NCBI RefSeq assembly: GCF_017901155.1
Contig: NZ_CP072800.1
Span: 1,949,283-2,013,282, forward strand
Direction of reading: 5' to 3'
From: Candidatus Thiothrix anitrata
GTDB taxonomy: Bacteria > Pseudomonadota > Gammaproteobacteria > Thiotrichales > Thiotrichaceae
DNA: 64,000 nucleotides
Position numbers and translations under genes: made by a program. The notes beneath the pieces are model-generated. The model was not told where the DNA came from. It worked only from the letters and a program-made list of their open reading frames with translations, and did no database searches. This document shows positions 53,173 through 64,000 of the stretch, in pieces. The number at the start of each line of letters is the position of its first letter. The stretch's first letter is position 1.

Positions 53173-54060
53173 ATGACTGAAGCGACAATTGATATGACAA
53201 CGAAAGCAGTACCCAAATTTAGCACCGCTGCCAGCGGCGGACGTGAAGAATTTGCCCACACCATTGACGGCACGATCGGCAAGCCGTATCTGGATGGCAA
53301 AGACACCAAATTCTTCTGCCGGGGCGTGAACGTATTTTACGGTGATACCAAGCAAGCGATTTTCGATGTCAATATGGACATCGGGAAGAACGAAGTCATT
53401 TCCATGATTGGTCCATCCGGTTGTGGCAAATCCACTTTCCTGCGCTGCCTGAACCGCATGAATGACACCATTGCAGGTTGTCGCGTGACCGGTGACATTA
53501 AGCTCGATGGTGAGGATATTCACGGCAAAGAACAAGATCCGGTACTGCTTCGCGCCCGTGTTGGTATGGTATTCCAAAAGCCAAACCCGTTCCCAAAATC
53601 CATCTATGACAACGTAGCCTATGGCCCGCGCCTGCACGGTCTGGCGGCTAACCGTGCCGAATTGGATGATATTGTGGAGCAAAGTTTAACCAAAGCCGGT
53701 TTATTCAAAGAAGTCAAAGATCGTCTGCAAGCACCAGGCACGGGGCTTTCTGGTGGTCAGCAGCAACGTCTGTGCATTGCGCGTACCATTGCGGTTAGCC
53801 CGGAAGTTATTCTGATGGATGAGCCGACCTCCGCACTTGATCCGATTGCCACCGCGACTATCGAGGAATTGATTGACGAATTACGCGCAAGCTTTACTAT
53901 TTGTATAGTAACCCATTCGATGCAACAAGCAGCGCGGATTTCGCAACGCACCGCTTATTTCCATCTGGGTTATCTGGTTGAATTGAACGACACCAAAACT
54001 GTCTTCACCAACCCACAACACCAATTAACTGAAAATTACATTACAGGCCGCTTCGGCTAA
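53173..54060 (+). CDS. pstB: Phosphate ABC transporter ATP-binding protein
   Basis: A 295-residue ATPase. Walker [11 protein letters not shown]-loop [15 protein letters not shown], signature [16 protein letters not shown], Walker [14 protein letters not shown], switch His in IVTHSMQQA. An N-terminal extension of about 45 residues precedes the ATPase core. The start at 53173 follows GAAGGTGA; an ATG at 53158 has no such site. It is 70 bases after pstA and 13 before phoU. Confidence 0.96.
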   Translation: MTEATIDMTTKAVPKFSTAASGGREEFAHTIDGTIGKPYLDGKDTKFFCRGVNVFYGDTKQAIFDVNMDIGKNEVISMIGPSGCGKSTFLRCLNRMNDTIAGCRVTGDIKLDGEDIHGKEQDPVLLRARVGMVFQKPNPFPKSIYDNVAYGPRLHGLAANRAELDDIVEQSLTKAGLFKEVKDRLQAPGTGLSGGQQQRLCIARTIAVSPEVILMDEPTSALDPIATATIEELIDELRASFTICIVTHSMQQAARISQRTAYFHLGYLVELNDTKTVFTNPQHQLTENYITGRFG

Positions 54061-54073
54061 GGCGGTACGGGGT

Positions 54074-54793
54074 ATGGAAAGCATGAACACAACACAGCAT
54101 ACATCTCAGAAATACAATCACGAGCTGGAAGAAGCCCGCAGCAAACTGATGACAATGGGTGGTTTAGTCGAAACCCAAGTCACCAATGCCATCAAGGCGT
54201 TGCTGGAACGTGATAGTGCTTTGGGTGAAAAAGTCGCGTATTCCGACCATGAAATCAATGCAATGGAGGTCTTACTCGACGAACATTGCGCCGAAATCAT
54301 TGCGCGTCGCCAGCCAGCAGCCAGCGATTTGCGCTTGCTAATCACCATTATCAAAGTCATTACTGACCTTGAGCGTATTGGTGATGAGGCTGAAAAAGTC
54401 GGACGTTACGCGGTGGAAATGACTGAAACCGCTACCTATGGCGATTTACATAATTCACTGCGCCACTTGGGTGAACACGTGAAGGCTATGCTGAGCAACA
54501 CCTTGGACGCGCTGGCACGTTTGGACGTTGCTCAAGCGATGCAGGTGGTGAAGAATGACCAGAAAGTGGATGATGAATTCGACTCTATTACCCGCCAGCT
54601 CTACACCCGCATGTTGGAAGACCCACGCAATATCAAAGACAGCTTGAATGTCACTTGGTGTGCGCGTTCACTGGAGCGAGTCGGTGACCACTGCAAAAAC
54701 ATTTGCGAATACGTGATTTATCTGGTGAAAGGCAAAGACGTGCGTCACACCAACTTAGAAAGTATCCGCGAAACGATTTTGGGTGATGATTAA
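54074..54793 (+). CDS. phoU: Phosphate signalling regulator PhoU
   Basis: A 239-residue, all-helical protein of two PhoU repeats, each with an acidic metal-binding E/D-x-x-x-D motif (TDLERIGDEAEKVGRYAVEM and WCARSLERVGDHCKNICEYVIYL). PhoU links the Pst transporter to PhoR and keeps the system off when phosphate is plentiful. An alternative start at 54083 would drop three residues. Confidence 0.96.
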   Translation: MESMNTTQHTSQKYNHELEEARSKLMTMGGLVETQVTNAIKALLERDSALGEKVAYSDHEINAMEVLLDEHCAEIIARRQPAASDLRLLITIIKVITDLERIGDEAEKVGRYAVEMTETATYGDLHNSLRHLGEHVKAMLSNTLDALARLDVAQAMQVVKNDQKVDDEFDSITRQLYTRMLEDPRNIKDSLNVTWCARSLERVGDHCKNICEYVIYLVKGKDVRHTNLESIRETILGDD

Positions 54794-54802
54794 GTTGCCT
54801 GC

Positions 54803-55504
54803 ATGAAAAAACACATCCTGTGCATTGAGGACGAAGCCGCTATCCGTTCCATGATTCGTTTTTCGCTGGAACGCGAAGGCTATGTGGTGACAGAAGCAGC
54901 GGATGCTCGTGCAGCCCGTGATGCAGCAGCATCCAGCCCACCGGATTTAATGCTGGTGGACTGGATGTTGCCGGACATTTCCGGGCCGGAACTGATCCGG
55001 CGTTTCCGCCATGACCCGTTGACCCGCGACATTCCCATTATCATGCTCACCGCCAAAAGCGAAGAGGATGACATGATTCACGGGCTAGATGCGGGTGCGG
55101 ATGATTACCTGATCAAACCGGTGTCGCTGAAAGCCCTGAGTGCGCGGATCAAAGCCCTATTACGCCGTTCCGAGGGTTTCGACGAACAGCGGGTGATCAA
55201 TGCCGGGCGTTTGCAACTCAACCAAAATGCGCACCAATTGCGCATCGACGGTGCGCCTGTGCATCTCGGCACGACCGAATACCGCCTGCTGGAATTTTTC
55301 ATGCAGCACCCCGAAAAAGTCTATTCCCGCGCTCAATTGCTGGACTTTGTATGGGGTCAAAATACCTATATCGAAGAACGCACTGTTGATGTGCATGTGC
55401 TACGCTTGCGCAAAACCTTGAAGACTCACGCCGCAGATAACGTGATTCAAACCATCCGGGGTGCTGGCTATTTATTTAGTGCAATCGAATCAACAGGTGA
55501 TTGA
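54803..55504 (+). CDS. phoB: Phosphate regulon response regulator PhoB
   Basis: A 233-residue OmpR-type regulator. Receiver: acidic pair E9/D10, phosphoacceptor D53 in MLVDWMLPDISG, Thr/Lys in MLTAKSEED and YLIKPVSLKAL. Winged-helix DNA-binding domain: LGTTEYRLLEFFMQHPEKVYSRAQLLDFVWGQNTYIEERTVDVHVLRLRKTL. It would bind the period-11 boxes described here. Stop overlaps the phoR start (TGATG). Confidence 0.96.
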   Translation: MKKHILCIEDEAAIRSMIRFSLEREGYVVTEAADARAARDAAASSPPDLMLVDWMLPDISGPELIRRFRHDPLTRDIPIIMLTAKSEEDDMIHGLDAGADDYLIKPVSLKALSARIKALLRRSEGFDEQRVINAGRLQLNQNAHQLRIDGAPVHLGTTEYRLLEFFMQHPEKVYSRAQLLDFVWGQNTYIEERTVDVHVLRLRKTLKTHAADNVIQTIRGAGYLFSAIESTGD

Positions 55505-56799
55505 TGCCGAACAACTATTGGAGTGTGGAGCGCTATCGGTTAGCCTTCGTAGTAGGCTTCGGTTTTGTGCTCGCATGGTTAACTCCTTATCCTTTCCCCA
55601 TTATGGTGCTGATTCTGCTGGGTTATATCGGCTGGATGTTGCACAAACTCTATCAATTGCAACGTTGGCTAACCAATGGGCAGAAGCCGGAAGAAATGCC
55701 CGATAGTGACGGAGCATGGGAACAAATTGCCTATTTGTTCCACAAGTCTCAACAAAAAAGTGCCGAGCGTAAGCAAAGGCAAAAAGAATTGCTGAGACGT
55801 TTTGATAACGTTTTGTCGGTATTACCAGATGCGGCGATTTTACTGGATGCTGACAACCACATTCAGTGGGCAAATAAATCTGCGGCCAAATTGCTCAATA
55901 TCATCAACGCAACCGATAGGGGCAAGCGTATCGATACCTTGTTACGCAACCCCGACTTACACAAATTGCTGGAAGAAAACAGCGAACGCAAAGTCACCTT
56001 TCCCGCACCGCGCAATAGCAACCTGACCCTGCGGGCACGGTTATTGCCTTTACAAGGTGGCTCACGGGTATTAAGTGTGCGCGACATTAGCGAAGGCATA
56101 CAATTGCAAAAAACCCGTAAAGCATTCATTGCCAATGCTTCCCACGAATTACGCACTCCGCTGACTGTGCTGACCGGCTATATCGAGTTGTTTGAACAAG
56201 ACCCGGATTTGCCGGAGTATTTACGTAGTCCCTTGCAACAATCCCGCGAACAAGCCGCCCGGATGCAGCAAATCATCAGTGATATGCTGGCATTGTCACG
56301 GCTGGAAAGTCAGGAAATTACTCCACTGATGGGTAATCGTGTCAATGTGCCTGTGATGCTGGAAAACAGCATCCAAGCCATTCGCGACACTTTGGCAAGT
56401 GATACGCACCGATTGGAAACCCAAATTGAACCCGATTTATGCGTGTGCGGCTCGGAAAAAGACATTAACAGCGTGATCACCAACTTGCTGGCGAATGCGG
56501 TGAAACATACTCCCGCTGGCACCACTATCCGCATCCGCTGGGAAAGCACTGAGGATGGGCAAGCCTGCCTGAGCGTGACCGACAACGGCCTTGGCATTCC
56601 TGAGAAACACCTGCCGCATTTGACCGAACGCTTCTACCGTGTGGATGAAGGGCGTTCGCGTGCCAGTGGTGGCACAGGGTTGGGTCTAGCGATTGTGAAG
56701 CACGTGATACAGTGGCATAACGGCAAGCTGACGATTACCAGCAAACCGGGGAATACTGAGTTCAAAGCGTGTTTTCCGGCGAAGCGGGTATTGGATTAG
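55504..56799 (+). CDS. phoR: Phosphate regulon sensor kinase PhoR
   Basis: A 431-residue membrane kinase. Two N-terminal hydrophobic segments (RLAFVVGFGFVLAWLTP and FPIMVLILLGYIGWML) without a large periplasmic domain, a PAS domain (VLPDAAILLDADNHIQWAN), HisKA with FIANASHELRTPLTVLTGYIELFE, and HATPase with NLLANAVKHTPAG, DNGLGIPEKH and GGTGLGLAIVKHV. Signal comes through PstSCAB and PhoU. Ends in a four-base overlap with the convergent hybrid kinase gene. Confidence 0.96.
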   Translation: MPNNYWSVERYRLAFVVGFGFVLAWLTPYPFPIMVLILLGYIGWMLHKLYQLQRWLTNGQKPEEMPDSDGAWEQIAYLFHKSQQKSAERKQRQKELLRRFDNVLSVLPDAAILLDADNHIQWANKSAAKLLNIINATDRGKRIDTLLRNPDLHKLLEENSERKVTFPAPRNSNLTLRARLLPLQGGSRVLSVRDISEGIQLQKTRKAFIANASHELRTPLTVLTGYIELFEQDPDLPEYLRSPLQQSREQAARMQQIISDMLALSRLESQEITPLMGNRVNVPVMLENSIQAIRDTLASDTHRLETQIEPDLCVCGSEKDINSVITNLLANAVKHTPAGTTIRIRWESTEDGQACLSVTDNGLGIPEKHLPHLTERFYRVDEGRSRASGGTGLGLAIVKHVIQWHNGKLTITSKPGNTEFKACFPAKRVLD

Positions 56800-59525
56800 G
56801 TCGATGTACGACGACCCGCCAGCCACCGTACCAAGATCGCCCGCAATTGCGCCACATCAATCGGTTTCGCGAGATAATCGCTCATCCCACTCGCGAGGCA
56901 ATGTTCGCGAATCGTGGCCGAAGCATGAGCCGTCATCGCAATAATCGGTAAGGTTTGCCAACGCGGGTCGGTACGCAATTCACGGGTCAACGCATCGCCT
57001 GTCATCCCCGGCATCTCAATATCCATCAATACCAGATCGAAGTCACCAGCCACCAATGTCGCCCGTGCCTGCGTGGCATTTTTTGCTTGCTCGGTAACGC
57101 AACCGAAGCGGCGCAACACCTCAATGCTGATCATCAAGTTCAATTCATCGTCATCCACCACCAGAACCCGCGCCCCCGTGAGCAATAATTCTGCGTTAGC
57201 AGCACTGGGAGTTGATGCAGTATTAGGCAATACCGTAGACGCAGCTTCACACCCGAAATCTGCACAAAATGCAAACTCACTACCCACCCCATGAATGCTT
57301 TCTACCGTAATCGCGCCGCCCATCAACTCCACCAAATGGCGGCTAATGGATAAGCCTAAACCTGAGCCTTTTACTGCCTCGTGTTCGCCCGCATCAATCC
57401 GCACGAATGGCTCAAACAAGCTCTCACGCTGATTTGCCGGAATTCCGATTCCCGTATCACGCACACTGAATTGCAACCTGATCTTATTCGCTGCCCGCGC
57501 TTGCAAACTCACATGCAAAGAAATGCTGCCCTTATTGGTAAATTTAACCGCATTAATCAGCAAATTATTCAATACTTGGCTTAAGCGCAACGGGTCGCCC
57601 ACCAACACGGTTGGAATATCGTCTTGCACTTCCAGGCGAAACGCCAAGCCCTTCTCTTGGATAGCGTCCTGCACAATATGCTGAACACTTTGCAGAATCC
57701 CCTGCACATTGAATGGCACAGGGCGTAACACTACTTCCCCCGCCTCAATGCAAGAAAAATCCATCACATCTTCCACAATCCCCAGCAATAAGCGTGAGGA
57801 GCTATGCAATTTTTCCGCGTAATCCCGTTGCTTGCCCTGCAAATCCTCCCGTTGCAGCAATTGCGCCAAACCCGTGACGGCATTCAACGGTGTGCGGATT
57901 TCATGGCTAATATTCGCAAGAAAAATGGATTTAGCACGGGTCGCTGCATCCGCTTGTTCTTTGGCTTGCTGCAATTTCTGCTGAACATCGACCTGTGAGG
58001 TAATGTCCATGATCAAGCCATCCAGCATCAACGGTGCACCATCTCCCGACCACTCCACACAGTGCCCTTGATCCCACACCCAACGCCATGAACCATCCCA
58101 ATGCTTCATCCGGTAGGTCAAGCCAAATGACTGCTTCTGTGTAACGGCTACGGTGATTTCATCCCACACATGTTGTTGGTCTTCGGGATGTATAAAATCG
58201 TTGAGTGCCCCACCTTTTTTTCCTTGCAAGTAATTAGCAGGGCAACCGGTAAGCGCTTCACACCCATCGCTGACAAATTCCAGCGTCCATTCGCGATCAT
58301 AGCGGCAACGGTAGGCCATACCCGGTAGATTACCAATCAAGCTTTGCAAGGAACGCTGGCTTTCCTGTAATAAAAGCTCCATTTCTGCCTGAGCTTGCAT
58401 GGTCTGTTGCAGCAGGGTGTTTTTTTCCTGCAAACGCCCATTCACCCACGCCACCAAACCACTGCCGATAAAGCCCAGCAGCGCAACCAGTCCAAATCCG
58501 CCGAGTACCCACCAGACCCAGCGGTAATCCGGTTTCTGGTCGGGGTCGTACCAAAAACCATCCAGCTTGCTGGTGTCGTTGACCATCCCCAACTTGACGA
58601 AAGTATCCGCCATGCGCCGCCAGCGTTCCACATTCATGTGACCGATCTGCACAATATCCGGCTTTACCAGCTCGTGGATATGTGACGCCTCAAACTGCAA
58701 CGCCTCACGGTTCAAGTGCGGGTAACGTTTCAGCAAAACCGTAATCATGTCATCGGGATTTTCCAGCGCGTATTGCCAACCCCGCACCACCGCACGGCGT
58801 AACGCTGCCACTTGCTCAGGGTGTTCCTGCATGTGCCGTTCACTGGTAAACAGCGTATCGCCGTAAAAATCCACCCCGTAAGTGATCGGCTGAATGTAAT
58901 GGATGTCGCGCCCCGCCTGTTGGTTGAGGAAGGGTTCATTGGTCATGTAACCGTATTCCGCATCCACCTGCCCAGACAGCAATGGCTCCATCCCCGGTCG
59001 ATTCGGTTGCAATGCCAGCGCATCCAACGTCACCCCTTCGTTCACAAACATCGCCGCGATTTCCACAATCGGCTGCCCGCCGACCTGCATCCCAATGCGT
59101 TTGTGGGCTAAATCGTGCGGGGTACGCAAACCCGCCTTACCCTCGGTCATTAACATCGCGGGCGAATGCTGGAAAATACTCGCCAACGCCACCACCGGCT
59201 TGCCTTGCAAACGGTAGTACACCAATTCCCCCGCCTCAATCGCATAGTCTGCCCGCCCCTCTAACACCTCAATCAAAGGCGCAATGTCAGAACCACCCGG
59301 CAATAAAGTGACATCCAGCCCCTCCTCACGGAAAAAGCCGTATTCCAGCGCAGCGTAATACCCTGCAAACTGGAACTGTGGCTGCCACTTCAATTGCACG
59401 ATAACGGGTTCTAAAGGCGGTGCGGAAGCACTCACCGGTGGAAGAAACAGGAACAAGCAAGCCAGCAAAACCCAATGGCAACGCCTTAGGTTCACTGGCT
59501 TGAACGATGAAATAGGCTTAGACAA
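56796..59525 (-). CDS. Hybrid sensor kinase with NMT1/ThiY-like periplasmic domain
   Basis: A 909-residue membrane protein. Signal/anchor (WVLLACLFLFLPPVSASA), then residues 40-345 form an NMT1/THI5-type periplasmic-binding domain (VIVQLKWQPQFQFAGYYAALEYGFFREEGLDVTLLPGG), a membrane helix (VWWVLGGFGLVALLGFIGSGLVAW), a coiled coil, a PAS domain (FIHPEDQQHVWDEI...RMKHWDGSWRWVWDQGHC), HisKA (ANISHEIRTPLNAVTGLAQLL), HATPase (NNLLINAVKFTNKG, GSGLGLSISRHLVELMGG) and a receiver (VLVVDDDELNLM, LVLMDIEMPGMTG, KPID). It should sense a pyrimidine-like or sulfonate-type ligand directly. No output regulator is adjacent. Confidence 0.92.
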   Translation of the reverse strand: MSKPISSFKPVNLRRCHWVLLACLFLFLPPVSASAPPLEPVIVQLKWQPQFQFAGYYAALEYGFFREEGLDVTLLPGGSDIAPLIEVLEGRADYAIEAGELVYYRLQGKPVVALASIFQHSPAMLMTEGKAGLRTPHDLAHKRIGMQVGGQPIVEIAAMFVNEGVTLDALALQPNRPGMEPLLSGQVDAEYGYMTNEPFLNQQAGRDIHYIQPITYGVDFYGDTLFTSERHMQEHPEQVAALRRAVVRGWQYALENPDDMITVLLKRYPHLNREALQFEASHIHELVKPDIVQIGHMNVERWRRMADTFVKLGMVNDTSKLDGFWYDPDQKPDYRWVWWVLGGFGLVALLGFIGSGLVAWVNGRLQEKNTLLQQTMQAQAEMELLLQESQRSLQSLIGNLPGMAYRCRYDREWTLEFVSDGCEALTGCPANYLQGKKGGALNDFIHPEDQQHVWDEITVAVTQKQSFGLTYRMKHWDGSWRWVWDQGHCVEWSGDGAPLMLDGLIMDITSQVDVQQKLQQAKEQADAATRAKSIFLANISHEIRTPLNAVTGLAQLLQREDLQGKQRDYAEKLHSSSRLLLGIVEDVMDFSCIEAGEVVLRPVPFNVQGILQSVQHIVQDAIQEKGLAFRLEVQDDIPTVLVGDPLRLSQVLNNLLINAVKFTNKGSISLHVSLQARAANKIRLQFSVRDTGIGIPANQRESLFEPFVRIDAGEHEAVKGSGLGLSISRHLVELMGGAITVESIHGVGSEFAFCADFGCEAASTVLPNTASTPSAANAELLLTGARVLVVDDDELNLMISIEVLRRFGCVTEQAKNATQARATLVAGDFDLVLMDIEMPGMTGDALTRELRTDPRWQTLPIIAMTAHASATIREHCLASGMSDYLAKPIDVAQLRAILVRWLAGRRTST

Positions 59526-59571
59526 ACTGTTTTTACTCCTCAGTGGCTAAGCGCACCCTCGCATAATGCGC

Positions 59572-64000
<4,429 letters not shown>

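Noticed and set aside
53134-53682. Reverse-strand frame opposite pstB
   Set aside because: A shadow of a strongly conserved gene; no start site features.

Overview
The window is bacterial chromosome, most likely from a sulfur-oxidising gammaproteobacterium of the Thiothrix type. That is inferred from the mix of gammaproteobacterial housekeeping genes (acnB, cysS, uvrA, purL, class I aminotransferase) with a sulfide:quinone-oxidoreductase-like flavoprotein, an IS110 element, Uma2 genes and SLH/Lcl surface proteins; no rRNA or tRNA gene is present to settle it.

Layout. 1-6.2 kb: 3' part of acnB (frame broken by a tight cluster of three one-base insertions), a lipoprotein, then a reverse-strand run of OsmC-like protein, cysS, flavoprotein and 2-oxoglutarate oxygenase. 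6.4-14.7 kb: an accessory, defence-like region. It holds an ATPase/TOPRIM (DUF4435) fusion flanked by two almost identical copies of a small unknown gene, a Uma2 nuclease gene, a 757-bp tandem duplication, and a very AT-rich gene for a 1263-residue protein ending in a nuclease-like domain. 14.8-28.8 kb: uvrA with an in-frame palindromic insertion, then about 10.6 kb of surface-protein genes (SLH, thrombospondin-3, CARDB, cadherin-like, Lcl domains) bounded on the far side by a second, diverged copy of the uvrA 3' end. The giant surface gene is cut by an IS110 element whose leader looks like a bridge RNA. 28.8-30.5 kb: NYN nuclease and glycosyltransferase.

30.5-56.8 kb is dominated by phosphate-starvation functions: a choice-of-anchor I protein, two tandem PhoX phosphatases, pstS, btaA and a btaB-plcP fusion (phospholipid breakdown and betaine-lipid synthesis), olsB (ornithine lipid) and pstC-pstA-pstB-phoU-phoB-phoR. 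Seven candidate PhoB boxes with an 11-bp period precede these transcription units. Together the genes would take up phosphate, release it from organic phosphate, and replace phospholipids with phosphorus-free lipids when phosphate is scarce. Interspersed are an SMR transporter, two esterases, a CBM48 protein, a frame-broken pyruvate-kinase-like gene, a hipBA pair and a DUF433 antitoxin. 56.8-64 kb: a hybrid sensor kinase, purL and the start of an aminotransferase gene.

Several genes (acnB, the SLH gene, the giant gene, the pyruvate-kinase-like gene) are broken by single-base indels, three of them single-base losses within or beside short base runs. Residual sequencing error must be considered for all of them.
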